Positions 49,234 through 60,640 of a stretch of 64,000 nt of DNA are shown here, piece after piece (the first letter of the stretch is position 1; each line of letters opens with the position of its first letter). The position numbers were made by a program, and so were the translations under genes. This DNA comes from Ottelia alismoides (Eukaryota > Streptophyta > Magnoliopsida > Alismatales > Hydrocharitaceae), in NCBI GenBank assembly GCA_037367405.1, contig JAZKJV010011604.1:744001-808000 (forward strand). Direction: 5' to 3'. The notes beneath the pieces are model-generated. The model worked only from the letters and a program-made list of their open reading frames with translations, had not been told where the DNA came from and searched no databases.

Positions 49234-50375
49234 TGATGAATCTCAATCGCCATTCATCATCTTTCTTCGATCATTTTGACCTTAAAAATCCTAGTAAATG
49301 CTTGTAAATATGCTTAATTCATGCATTTTATCATTCATGCGTCATTATGTAAATATTGTATAAAATACGGTTTTTAAAGCCAAAATTATAGAATAAAGAA
49401 AATAAAAGAAACGGAATAAAATATTGCAAATATTTTATAACATGAAACCTCAAGACCTAGGTAACCCAATGACTAGGTCGACAACGAATAAAGTAGGGGG
49501 AGATAAGGGCCAAAATACAATAAAAATACCTTTTATTTAATTCATTTCTTATTCATTTTGGGACCTATTTTTAGTTTCACTTTTTATACTTCAAATTAAG
49601 AAAATTTGAAATTACAATTGTAGATAATTAAATATAGAAAATTACAACATTGATTTCATACAAAAACAATATATAGTGTACAAAATATATTCAGACTAAG
49701 ATTCCAAAATCCCAACTTCTTAAACATATATCTCTCATATAAAACTCAGAATTATCAACATCACCTGTAATTATATATAACTTTTAATAAGATATTTAAT
49801 GAAGGTTGTTTCATATTTTTTGGAGTTACGGTTTGAATGTTGGGTTTTGGACCCCTATTGTACACAATTCTGATTAAAATATTCATTTTATTTATTATTT
49901 ATTATTTTTATACTTTTATATTTTTATAATTTTGTAAAATTTCTTACAATATATATGTATATTAAAACTAGAATAAAAATATACGGAAAATGTAAAAATA
50001 AAATACTTGTATAGAATACATAGATGAAATACCAATAAACATACCTATATAGATAATACAACTATTTATTTAATTGTATTTAATACTTCAGAAAAATAAA
50101 ATAAAAAATATATTTAATTTTATAAAAATAATTTCTAAATCTATAAAATAATAAAAAAATAATAAAATTCAATATAAAAAATAAAATAAAACATTAAAAT
50201 ATATAAATGAATATACCTATGTATAACCCATAAAAGGTAACTTATAATTTTAAACTTTGAAAAAATAAATAAAAATCAGAATAAAATAATAAATAGTTTT
50301 CATTTAATAATCTAAAATAAATAAAATCATTTATTATTTTTAATTAATTTTACAATTCTTTTCTCCAAGATTTTT

Positions 50376-50441
50376 CCTAGTTGGTCCACGTAGACCAACA
50401 AGGAGGGTCAGAGAGTTGACCCGTGGTCAACTCTCTGACCC
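50376..50441. promoter_or_regulatory. Paired LTR palindromes, best-preserved copy
   Basis: 28-bp palindrome at 50376-50403 with centre CCACGT, then a perfect inverted repeat with 17-bp arms (50405-50421 and 50425-50441, arm GGGTCAGAGAGTTGACC, loop CGT). The arms carry TTGACC and GGTCAA, W-box cores in opposite orientations. The 3' LTR copy is at 56769-56834 with three mismatches in the long arms. Confidence 0.75.
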
Positions 50442-50945
50442 GCGCCTACCCTTTCTCTGACACATTGGTTTTCTCCCGATTTCGTGATTTTTTCGCAATT
50501 GCTCCTTTCAGTATTTGTCTTGGCGTTCTTCATGGCTTTTTCTCCTTGTAGATTGACCTTACATGCCCAGGGTTTATCTTGGGGATTGGATCACTGAGCC
50601 GCCTACCACACCCCTTTCTTTGAGTCGCTAAACCTCCTTGTACATAAGCCGACCTGACCTTCCCATTTGATTTTGAACCCTTTTTTCCTAAGCCTAGCTT
50701 CGCCCTTTTGGTGCCTTGGACCGAGGAAAGTCCCAGCTCCTCTTCGGCCTCTTCGAGGGGGAGTTCAGCTTGGTGAACAGCCGTCTCCACCACCTCCACT
50801 GGCCTCCGGCGTCGAGGTCCAATCTCATAGTCGTGTGCCGCTTGAGTTCCATTTTGTTCGCATTTTTAGTGTAGATTCCACCCTAGGTTTAGTAAGCATT
50901 ATATATTTCTCCTTCTTGCACGCCCATTCATCTTAGTTCATCTAG

Positions 50946-50965
50946 CACCGGAGCTCGCTCCGGTG
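50946..50965. repeat. Perfect 9-bp hairpin
   Basis: CACCGGAGC and GCTCCGGTG separated by two bases, in the GC-rich part of the family A LTR. Confidence 0.85.
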
Positions 50966-51742
50966 AACATCCCCTTCCGCCCCATGCCATCATTTTGACC
51001 TTTTTCGGCGATAGAGGGTTGTGGCATTTTACCTCGACCCTCTCACTTTGTTTTGTAGGTCCAGGACTTGACACACACGCCTGGAGGTGATTCTGTTGTT
51101 CGTCAGAAGCTCATGGAGCTTCGGACTTCACCAACCTCTTTGCTAAAACCTTTTGACACCTCCAATCCATAGGGGACTACCTTTGGAATCATTCGAGCCA
51201 TTTTGGATGTGAAGAAGACGAAGGAGGAGGGAGATCTCGCTGGTCGATCTTCGCCCCGGTGGAGTTCTTCCTAGATCATCCACCTGCCTCCTCCACCGTT
51301 GGATGAGGCCCCGATCTTTCAAGAGAGTAGGCACCATCCGATCTCCGCAAGCAGCCACCGTTCGATCAGCTTTCGAGATCTAATCACCACCATTTGCATC
51401 GAACCGTCATCGGGCCCCTACGTCCTAACACATGGATTAGTGAAGTAAGGGGCACCATTCGATAGCGAACCGGTATCGGCCGTCGCGAGAGCGACATGTG
51501 TCATAGTCAAGCTCATCCAATTGTCCGCTCCCGTTAGGAGTATGTATTTTTCTCTATTTCCCCGCTAAATTTTATATTTAATAATTAGTCTATAAACGTT
51601 CATGGGCAGTTTAAATAATTATGTACTTTTTGCAAAACGCCCTAGGTTGATTGAGGGTTTCCATGAGATCTTGCAATCACCCAAAATACAAAATAAATGA
51701 ACAAAATTAAAAAAATCCAAAAAGAGTTTGGGAGACACGTGA

Positions 51743-52162
51743 TTGATTAAGATTATGAGGAGATGGAGCCTTTGCCGGATCATTTTCTCATACAGCCATT
51801 CACACCTAGTCCCACCTTTGACCCCGAGGATGCCGTTGTACAGACTACTCTTTTCATTCCTCGTGTATATGTTTATTTCGACTCCCTCATTGTATGGAGG
51901 AGGTCCAAAAATTCAAAAAAAAATGTTGACTGAACCTGAAGTGTTGGTCACTATTCATGAGATCATATGTGCCCTACTTCAGCATGCCATGACTAATTTG
52001 TCTGTTCCTCTTCTCAAGAAGAGAAAGCCGAGGAGCAGATCTGAGCAACATATCTTGACCATGGCCACTGCCCATGCCATCACACACCGTTCCATTCCTA
52101 GGAAAAAGAATAATGCCACACCTTTCATTAGGTGCACCATCTCTGACCATAAATGTGATTAG
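51743..52162 (+). pseudogene. Family A gag C-terminal scrap
   Basis: One frame at 51767 reads MEPLPDHFLIQPF and looks like an N-terminal Gag leader; a second frame (51900-52160) reads HEIICALLQHAM and ends CTISDHKCD before a TAG at 52160-52162, the usual sequence just ahead of the protease. The main capsid domain is absent, so most of gag was deleted between these two parts. Confidence 0.55.
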
Positions 52163-52664
52163 ACTCTCCTCAATGGGTATGCATCGATTAGCATATTATC
52201 CTTCTCACTGGTACAGTCTCTTCACTTAGGACCTCTTAAGAAGATCAGGATGATAGTACAGTTTGTTGATAGAGCTATCAAGAGGCCGAAGGATATCCTT
52301 GAAAACTTTGTCATCTCAATTCAGGGCTTGAACTACCATGTTTATTTTGTCGTATTGCCCATGGAGACGTCCACAGGGGAGAACTCTCCAATCATCATGG
52401 GACGACCATTCCTTGCCTCTACGAGGGTCGTTATTGATTATGGATCATGAGAGATTTGCTTTCGTCATGTTGACGAAAGCGAGGTGGTCATCACTACACC
52501 CATTGCCAACCAGAGACCTGCTCTTGATGTGACTATACCTACTCTGGCTGACCCCGAGGACTATAATCTATATGAGGATATCAAAGAGACTTTCTCTATG
52601 ATCGATGATGAGACTTGTGAATTCCTCTCCAATAAGGAAGACTCAGAAAGCATAGACCTCTAAG
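52163..52664 (+). pseudogene. Family A aspartic protease and linker, catalytic Asp lost
   Basis: The frame runs through LLNGYASISIL (the active-site strand, Asn at 52172-52174 where catalytic Asp belongs), LHLGPLKK, VDRAIKRPKDILENFVISI, VYFVVLPMET and the retropepsin word IIMGRPFLAS. It then meets an in-frame TGA at 52448-52450 and continues with an acidic linker (TLADPEDYNLYEDI) to TAA at about 52662. The upstream TAG, the internal TGA and the Asp loss make it inactive. The fold words are of the Athila/Tat type. Confidence 0.85.
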
Positions 52665-53252
52665 TTTCTGCTTCCTGTGATTGAAGATGCGTTGATGACA
52701 TCTGCGGGATTTACACAATTGACACCATTGAGCAGAGGGCATATATTGATGAAACTAAGGACGAATTTGATTTGGTTGCTTTTATTCAAGAATTTGGTCA
52801 TTTTGATGAGAAAGATGAGATGAGATTATAGAGTATGAACATACTCCGACTACTTCCACTGATGAGTTCCCTCCTTTTCATTTTGACTTGGATGAGACCT
52901 CGCTGGACGACACTAACCTTCTTCCGATGATGATGAGTTCGTCCCATTCCACTTTGATATCAGCGAGACTTCTAAGGCTAGACCTAGCCATACTTCTTCC
53001 ACTTATCCGTCTGTATCTCTTCACACTAGGACCAATGATGACCCTCACCCTGTCGACCCTGATCGGTTTGTGTCATCTTTGGATCCCGATGTCGACCTGC
53101 ACCATACCTGATCTATTCCTCAGCGGTCCCGCAAGAAGGTTTGCTTTCAACTTTTTTAATCCTTTGTACATCCACTTTGTTGTATATTCATTTTTGTTCA
53201 TCTCCATCCATCTACTGTATTTCTCATCCACCCCATTCTCATGTGTGCCTTG
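52665..53252 (+). pseudogene. Post-protease linker remnant
   Basis: Acidic words in changing frames, such as DEFDLVAFIQEFGHFDEKDEM (about 52765) and DEFPPFHFDLDETS (about 52862), resemble the low-complexity linker between protease and RT. RT never follows: from about 53150 the sequence is T-rich and non-coding. The 128-residue frame at 52888-53274 mixes this linker with a hydrophobic out-of-frame tail and is not treated as a gene. Confidence 0.45.
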
Positions 53253-53861
53253 CTTAGGACGTACTTTGTCCTAAGTATAGGGGGTGGATGAGCTGATTGT
53301 TCATTCATCATTCTGTTAATTACTCCTGTTGTTGCCTATACTTAGGGCTTCTTATACCCTAAGTATAGCGGGAGTGATGTGTACATCCTCTTGTCTATCT
53401 TCTTCCATCTTCTGATCTCTTTTCTCTTTTTCTTCTTTTCTTCTTTTCCTTCTCTATATTCTTTATCTAACGAAAAGGTGTCTCCCCTTTTTGTCAGTCT
53501 TGTATACTTAGGTTGTACTTTGTCATATGTATAGGGGGTGTGGACCCCGATTTCCTCTATTCTTTGATACTCTCCACTATCGCCTCTTCGTGTCTATACA
53601 TAGGGATATCTTACCATAAGTATATGGGGAGACAGTCTGAGTACGATCTGTTCATTCCCACCCCTGACCCTCTCTGCTTTGTGTACAATATGTTATACTT
53701 AGGATTATTTGATCCTAAGTATAGGGGGAACGATCAACTTTCTATTCGTTCATTCATTTCTCCATTCGTTTATTCTTTAGACTTTCCTATATTTAGTACG
53801 ATTTATGTTTTCTCTTTTCTCTCTGATATACGAGGAGATAGCTCAAGCTAAGTATAGGGGG
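53253..53861. repeat. Six hairpin-plus-purine repeats
   Basis: A unit of CTTAGG...CCTAAG followed by TATAGGGGG recurs at 53253-53284, 53336-53372, 53503-53538, 53594-53630, 53694-53728 and (half unit) about 53847-53861. The best arms are perfect: 12 bp at 53336-53347/53357-53368 and 12 bp at 53694-53705/53712-53723. Each purine run resembles the element's own PPT, suggesting internal PPT-like copies. Confidence 0.8.
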
Positions 53862-54029
53862 TCGTATATACTTCTTATATACTTTAGCCATAACTCGTAC
53901 TTTAATATTTTTATTAATAAGTGTGGATAATTACACTATAAAAATTCATTAAAAACCCTTAATGAAAAAATGTTGATTATTCCTCAAATTCTTTTTATAT
54001 TTACTGATTAATAAATCAGGTGTAAATGA

Positions 54030-54370
54030 TTTCTGCAAAATGTTTGAAAAATAGTTTGAAAACCTTTTTGAAAAATCTTTTGAAAATTATTTGGAAAACT
54101 TTTTGTTGCATGTTTTCAACCTTTGTAAAAAACATTTTGTTTTGAAAATTTTATTTTCTTTATGTGAAATAAAATGTCTGAAAAATGAGTTGCAAATGGT
54201 TTGAAAAATGGTTGCAACAATAGTTGAAAAATCTATATATATGATTTGGAAAACTGTGCAAAATGATTTTCAAATGTGTGTACATGTTTGTAAAAATTAT
54301 TTGTAAAAATTATTTAGGACTATAGTTTTTCAAAATTCATTTGAAAATTGATTCCAAATAAATTTTAGGA
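54030..54370. repeat. Degenerate TTTGAAAA-type repeat tract
   Basis: About eleven TTTGAAAA or TTGGAAAA words, usually followed by AT or CT, occur at irregular spacing of 12-40 bases. Non-coding 3' region of the family A element. Confidence 0.55.
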
Positions 54371-55850
54371 ATATAGGCATCACATTAAAATTCATTATAT
54401 ACATTTATATAAAATTGACCACTTAACCTTTATAAATTCCTAAAAATCTACTTCATGTAAACATAAGATGCATCCCTGTGTAAATATTTGTACCTAATTT
54501 TAACTAAAATCTTTTATTTTAAAAAATCGCAAAAACATTTGAAAAATTAAAAATACCAAAAAATTTAAAAAACTTTTGAAAAAATAAAATAATACCAAAA
54601 ATGCATATGCATCTTTGTTTTCAAAAATCCATAAAAAGTTCAAAATCTTCGAAAATTACATCACAAAAATATTTTCTACATAGCATTTGCATAGCATTAA
54701 CATTTTTCGAATTGAGTTTGATGGTTGAACATGTCTGACTAAAATCCAGAGATTGGAGCTTGATTAGACATAAAAATCTACCTAATTAACAAGAACCTTA
54801 TGGGAGCTGGAATTGAGGTACTTCAGGTCTAGTTTACTTAATTCTTTGGGGATCACGAGACTTGGCTTAATGGATTCTTGACTTCCTAAGTAGAATATAT
54901 CGGAGCACACACACGACACTTGTTGATAATGACCTAACTTGGACACCTGCACCTTTCACTTGGCTCGACTCAGTTGGAGTGGTGAGGGGGTTCGATTTGC
55001 CGGTATGAGACGCACACAAGGGGAAACATTTGTCCTCCTCTAGGGAGGGAAGTGCACCCCAACCCGTCCGATGATGATGAGTTTTGAAGACAAGAGAGTG
55101 TAGGTTGCAATAAAGCTTCAAAAGAGGGATAGTGTACTGGCTCAAGAGGAAAAACTCCATATGTAAATGCTGTTGTGAATAGTATTGAAAAAAAAGAAAA
55201 AAAAAGAAAAAACTCCAAAAAAAAGTGGTCAGGCTTGTACAAAAATAAAATGCCTGTCGGAGTGTATATACTTGTAAAATCAATAAGAAAGCTTGAGCTT
55301 CAAAGTCAAATTATGTGAGCCTGTAGCTGGATGACTTGACTACACTGGTCTTGCATCATATGATAGGTAGCTACATTGGGTACCATCATTTCTTCTCTTC
55401 ACCCCCTCCATACGAGATGGTTGCCAGTTGAACTTAGAAGGGAATACCCCGCTCCCCGAGGAATGAGTTATTGGATTGGAGAATCACTGGGTTGTCATAC
55501 TGGAGAAGTCAGTGTTTTTGTTATTTCAGTGGGGAGAGCCACCATCACTTACATTGTACAAGTCAGATTCATAGTCATAAGGGTTTGCATATGAGTTGAA
55601 GTATTCTGACATGTCTATTGAGGAGACTTGAGCAGAGTTTTGGGATTCTCGAAGGCTGTTAGATTTCAAATCCAATTCGCATTAAGGTTTCACCCACACT
55701 AAAATTCCAAAGGTCCGACTTAAGCTCCAAACTTTGATTTTGTGGACAAGTTTGATCATTGGATTTAATCCAAATTTCTTCGTTTTCTTTTCTTTGTTTT
55801 TCTTTTCCTGCACTTATTGCATAAGTGTTTGCTAGGGACTATAAAATGCA
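54371..55850 (+). other. Family A 3' internal non-coding region
   Basis: No supported ORF. The minus-strand frame at 54867-55283 is antisense low-complexity sequence. The part from 55085 on is collinear with 45242-46066, so it is a family feature rather than inserted DNA. Confidence 0.6.
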
Positions 55851-55862
55851 AGTAGAGGGGGA
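55851..55862 (+). other. Polypurine tract, family A
   Basis: AGTAGAGGGGGA immediately precedes the 3' LTR TGATGAATCTCC at 55863. The homologous tract in the other copy is AGTATAGGGG at 46055-46064. Confidence 0.8.
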
Positions 55863-57282
55863 TGATGAATCTCCGTTTCGTCATTTTTATTCTATCATTT
55901 TGTCCTTAAAAACCCTTGCAAATGCGTGTAAATAGTCTTAATTCATGCATTTTATCATTCATGCATCATTGTGTAAATATTGTATAAAATACTGTTTTTA
56001 AAGGCAAAATTATAGAATAAAGAAATTAAAAGAAAAATAATAAAATATTGTAAATATTTTATGACCTGAAGCCCCGAGACCTAGGCATCTCAATGATTAG
56101 GTTGACAAGGAATAAAGTTGGGGGAGATAAGGGCCAAAATACAATAAAAAAGACTTTTATTTAATTCAATTCTTATTCAGTTTTGGGACATATTTTTAGC
56201 TCCACTTTTTATACTTCAAATATAGCAACTTTGAACATGAAATTTGTAGATAATTAATATAGAAAAATACAAAGTTGATTTCATACAAAAATATAATTTT
56301 ATATTTTATAATTTTTTAGTATTATTTATAATATATGTGTAAATTAAAAATGGGATTAAAAGATAAAGAAAATGTAAAAAAAATACTTGTATAGAATACA
56401 TAGATGAAATACCAATATGTATACCTATATAGATAATACAACAATTTATTTAATTGTATTTAATACATCATAAAAATAAAATAAAAATATATTTAAGTTT
56501 ATAAAAATAATTTACAAATATATAAAATAATAAATAAAAGTAATAAAATTAAATATACAAAATAAAAATAAAACATAAAATATATAGATGAATATACCTG
56601 TGTATAACCCATAAATGGTTACCTATAATTTTAAACTTTGAAAAAATAAATAAAAATAAGAATAAAATAATTGATAAACTAATAAATATTTTCCATTTAA
56701 TAATATAAAATTAATAAAATTGTTTATTATTTTTAATTTATTTTACAATTCTTTTCTCCAGGATTTTTCCTGATTGCTCCACGTGGACCAACCAGGAGGG
56801 TCGGAGAGTTGACTCGTGGTCAACACTCTGACCCACACCTACCGTTTGTCTGACCCCTTGGTTTTCATCTGATTTCGTGATTTTTTCGCAGTTGTTCCTT
56901 TCACTATTTGGCTTGGCGTTCTTCATGACTTTTTCTCCCTATAGATTGACCTTACATGCCTACGGTTTATCTTGGGGATTGGATCACTGAGCCGCCCGCC
57001 ACGCCCCGTTCTTTGAGCTGCTGAACCTCCTTGTACATAAGTCGACCCGACCTTCCCATTTGATTTTCAACCCTTTTTGCCTAAGCCTTGATTTGGTTCC
57101 CGAGAACGAGGAGAGTGACATCTCCTCTCCGGCCCCTTCGCAAAGGAGTTCGGCTTGGTGAACGGCGATCTCCACCACCTCCGCCGGCCTTTGGCGTCGA
57201 GGTCCAATCTCGCGATCGTGTGCCTCTTGCGGTCCATTTTCTTTGCATTTTTAGTGTAAAGTCCAATCTAGGTTTAGTTAGC
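55863..57282 (+). mobile_element. Family A 3' LTR, interrupted
   Basis: Collinear with 49234-50890 apart from a deletion near 56290, with the palindrome pair at 56769-56834. It breaks off after GGTTTAGTTAGC at 57282; the uninterrupted homologue continues at 50898. Predicted chromovirus target duplication: TTAGC (57278-57282). Confidence 0.82.
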
Positions 57283-60200
57283 TGTGAAACCCCAAATCCC
57301 GAGTAAGGACTTAACCACAAAATCCAGCTAGATCTGGGCTTAATTGCAAATCTGCTTTTATTCCAGTGCCAAAAAATTTATTTCAATAGTCCATTACGTA
57401 GAGATCGTCGATAGCTTTCGAACGAGTCCAAGAACGCAAAAATCCGACTTCGGGAGCCCAAGGTATGACCATTTTAGCGAGGAGGGGTCAAGGTCCTATT
57501 CGGATCCGAACCCAGATCCGAATCCGAGTTTTACCCTTAAACCCCAACGACTTCTCGTCCACAACGCCCAAGCCCTCATCCTCTCCGATCAGCCCTCTTC
57601 TTCCTCCCCCTTCCCCTCTCTAGAGCTCGCCGGAGTGCCTTGAATCGGCGATCCAAAACCACAATCACGTAGAGAAGGTCAAAGGCATCCCTTTGTGTGT
57701 TTCTCATAGCGCACGAGGCGTTGATCGCGTCGTTCTTCACCGACGAAGAAACCGAGGTTTCGATTTTTCTTGAGGTACGATCTCTCCTTCCGCTTGCTGT
57801 GGTGTTCACACGAATTTCGATCATCTACCCTCCTCACTATAAGCTTAGTACACGTTCTTATGGTGTGATTTTTGATGGTAATATCTCCTCTTTCGACATA
57901 AATTGCATCTTATCATCGTCACCCCATTTCCCTACATGAAATGCTTCGGAATTTAGGGTATGGGTTAAGTTTCACTTTGGTGGTTGTTCTTACTTGAGAA
58001 ATAGGGTGCCCCATGCTGGACTCTCCTGGTTTGGATTGACTGCAAATTCCAAGATCCAACTTCACACTAGATTCTGTTTGTTTTATGCATCATAGTGTAA
58101 TTGCAGTAGTCTTCTGTAATGAAATTTTTAATTGATGGTAACGGAGATGCTAAAATATGCAAATGACTCCCATAGTTTCGTTGATGACATCTTGTGCAGG
58201 GAGGGTTGGATTTCCATTTTACAGGACAACCATGAAGTTGGTTTGGGCTGAAATATTCTTGAAGTTGTGGGAGCATTCTATCATTACTGTGATCTTATTT
58301 ATGAATAGCCTTATTTAATTGAAGTTGTGGGAGCATTCTATTCATTCTTGAAGGCGTAGATGCAGAAGATATTTAATTGAAGCAGTCTTTGTTTAATGTT
58401 GGTAGTATCACATCATCTAAAATAATATTTTAGGCTGATAATCATGACGCTATCGTATCCCTATGCAGTTGGTATTTTTGTTTATACATTCATATGGTTC
58501 AAGGGTGGGGAATTCCCTGGATTGAGCAAGATTAAACCCATGGAGCATAAACAATAGGATTTTATGGATCCATCCAGCAAAACTTCAAATATGAAGAGCA
58601 TCGTGATTGGGGATTTGAACAGGTCTTGTTATCACAGCTTGTTGTGAGCACACACCCATTTAGCATTAGAACTTCAACAGATCTTTGTCAAGGCCAATGT
58701 GATGTACGAACATTGATCTGGTCGCAAGATCATAACATAATTCCCATCAAATATCTTGCACGGTGGTAAATGAATTGTGTCTACTCTACAAATTAGGGAA
58801 TTTTCTGAAGTTGCTGCAGAGATGGAATTTTGGAAAATTTATAAAACAAGAAAGTTTTGTGTTTGAATAAGCAATGATTTTCTATGAATCCATGGATTGA
58901 AATAAATACTCATGTCAGTATCACTGGAAGAGGGGTTCACTTTCTGTCACACCAAGCAAAACCGAGTAAATGGGAGTTTGGTTTTCCCCATCAGTGTCAT
59001 GATCATTCATAAGATATCCCACGTCATCATGAAATGCATAATCATCTTATATACCTCCAGTTTGGGGATATTTCTTCTTAGTGGCCTATAGATAATTCTC
59101 TTTCATCTAGTAATATGATGACAGCTTTATGGTGGCATCGCTTAAATTCCTTGTACTTGCTCTTCAACAACTTGCCTACAAGGATCGAGGTATGAATTTA
59201 TTACAAATATAGAAATAATTGTTTGAGTAAATGATATCTTAAATAAGTTGATATCATGGTGAATGGGGCAGATGGAGTAGGACCTCAAGGGAAGGGCATG
59301 CACCCTTGGGGCCCCGGGTAGAAGCCTAGTTCACCGCGATCCCAACTGCTACTGTAGCTGCGATGGTTGGGGGACATGTTGCTTGGCACACCGAGGTGCC
59401 GATCTGACGGTGTTGGCCTCAGCACTTGCGTGCTTTAGCCCGGTGCTCGAGTGCGGGCCAAGTAGTCATGGTTGGTCGGCTAGTGTTTCGCTTGTCGCTT
59501 ATAGTTAACACTCTTGTACGGGCCAATGTAGGACACATTGGTCTGTATTCCGAGTGGGAGCTCTAAGAGGGGAGTTCCATGAAATGTGGTTAATAAAGTT
59601 GGGAATGTGATATCAGTCTCCTATGCATAAGGAGTATTGGGTCATCGCGATGATTCGTCGGTTGGGATCTAAATTGCGAATCAGAAGTATCACTGGGACG
59701 TAGGGCTAAGTGGACCTGTTGGGAACTTAGTTAGGATGCACTGTACTCCACCGCATGCCTACGGAGGCACCCCAACCCTAAGGTATTCTTTTTGCCTTAG
59801 AGTCATAGTGTGAGATCTCATCCAGACCATGACCACAGACTATCCACGAAGCTTGGTTACTCATATCCACATCTAATAACAAAAATAAAAATGTAATTAA
59901 TGCGAGATCAAGTTACCTAGTTTCTTCCTCTTTTGCACACATTTAAATTATATCCTTCTTGTTGTTGTATAGTTTTGTTTAATTCGTATTGGGCAACATC
60001 GCTTATAACGTACATACGTGTGGATCCGCATGTTCGCAATAGTGATTTGTTGGAGGCACCATCTTTTGTGCAGCTTCACCTTTTTTGTAATACAATTGTT
60101 AGTAGTTCTTTTACTATATTATGTACTTGTATATTCTACTTTTTGAGAGGCACAACATGTAATGTATATTGGATGGACATGGAAATGGAATGTATGGGAA

Positions 60201-60388
60201 ATTGGTGTATGGAATGAATGAATAGAAATATAGGTTGTTGTAAACATGTTGAATGCAATCCTAGGAAAATTTTTAAATTCCAATACTTATTGCTATTTTC
60301 TCCTACTTTTGTGAATGGTAAATATTCGAATGTGAAATGTATGTGCATGGATTGGTTTTCCAACTACCCAGATCCTAGGGATGTCACA
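57283..60388 (+). mobile_element. Chromovirus 5' LTR
   Basis: About 3.1 kb, TGTGAAACC to TGTCACA. It contains a tandem 12-bp unit (57503-57526), a 23-bp direct repeat at 58259-58281 and 58319-58341, and a GC-rich block at 59270-59800. Frames of 60-100 residues inside it (for example 57344-57643, 59933-60217) have no recognised domain and are taken as LTR sequence. Confidence 0.85.
58259..58341. repeat. 23-bp direct repeat in chromovirus LTR
   Basis: TTGAAGTTGTGGGAGCATTC plus TAT occurs at 58259-58281 and 58319-58341, a 60-bp period. Confidence 0.85.
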
Positions 60389-60391
60389 GCT

Positions 60392-60403
60392 TGGTATCAG
60401 AGC
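60392..60403 (+). other. Primer-binding site, chromovirus
   Basis: TGGTATCAGAGC three bases after the CACA that ends the LTR; plant initiator tRNA-Met type. Confidence 0.88.
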
Positions 60404-60640
60404 AGTGGTACTCCATTCCATTCCATGCATATTATTTCTCATTGGTATTCGAATATTTGATAGTGTTGGAAGTCTTCTAACCCAACTCGAGTCCTCGGGA
60501 GAATAACATGTCTACATCCTTGTCCATATGTCTCTTAAGTCAAGCAACTCATCTGACGATGGGAATGAGTGCATCTCTGCCTTAAGGGCACGCTAGTTCT
60601 TAGACAGGATTTTGTAGGCTATCTTGCCTACATAGTAGGC
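60404..60640 (+). other. Scar of gag-protease deletion
   Basis: Between the PBS and the pre-RT linker there are only about 240 bases, where a full element would hold a leader, gag and protease. No gag, zinc-knuckle or active-site word is visible. A word resembling the end of the protease linker appears near 60590-60650, so the deletion ends there. Confidence 0.6.

Larger units (their letters stand above)
49234..51600 (+). mobile_element. Family A 5' LTR
   Basis: TGATGAATCTC start, AT-rich body, palindrome pair at 50376-50441, then a GC-rich part with a perfect hairpin at 50946-50965. The 3' end is not resolved: no clear CA plus known PBS was found between 51540 and 51740, so the end coordinate is approximate. 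Confidence 0.7.
49234..57282 (+). mobile_element. Family A gypsy element, internally deleted, split by chromovirus
   Basis: 5' LTR from 49234, about 4.2 kb of internal sequence, PPT at 55851-55862 and 3' LTR from 55863, interrupted at 57283. The internal region keeps a gag C-terminal scrap and a protease but no RT, RNase H or integrase; sequence passes from a post-protease linker straight to 3' non-coding repeats. LTRs differ by more than 10% by eye in their first 300 bases, and the 3' LTR lacks a roughly 250-bp block, so it is old. Confidence 0.82.

Noticed and set aside
52888..53274. 128-residue plus-strand frame with hydrophobic tail, possible membrane protein
   Set aside because: Built from out-of-frame protease-RT linker plus T-rich 3' sequence; no start context or family match.
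53253..53861. CRISPR-like array
   Set aside because: Units are imperfect, spacing is irregular and the setting is a plant retroelement; it is a retroelement repeat.
54867..55283. 138-residue minus-strand frame with poly-Phe run
   Set aside because: The Phe/Leu run comes from A-rich sequence (55185-55220) in a non-coding region conserved at 45242-46066.
60392..60403. tRNA gene fragment (TGGTATCAGAGC)
   Set aside because: It is a primer-binding site directly after an LTR end, as are the copia sites; no cloverleaf surrounds them.
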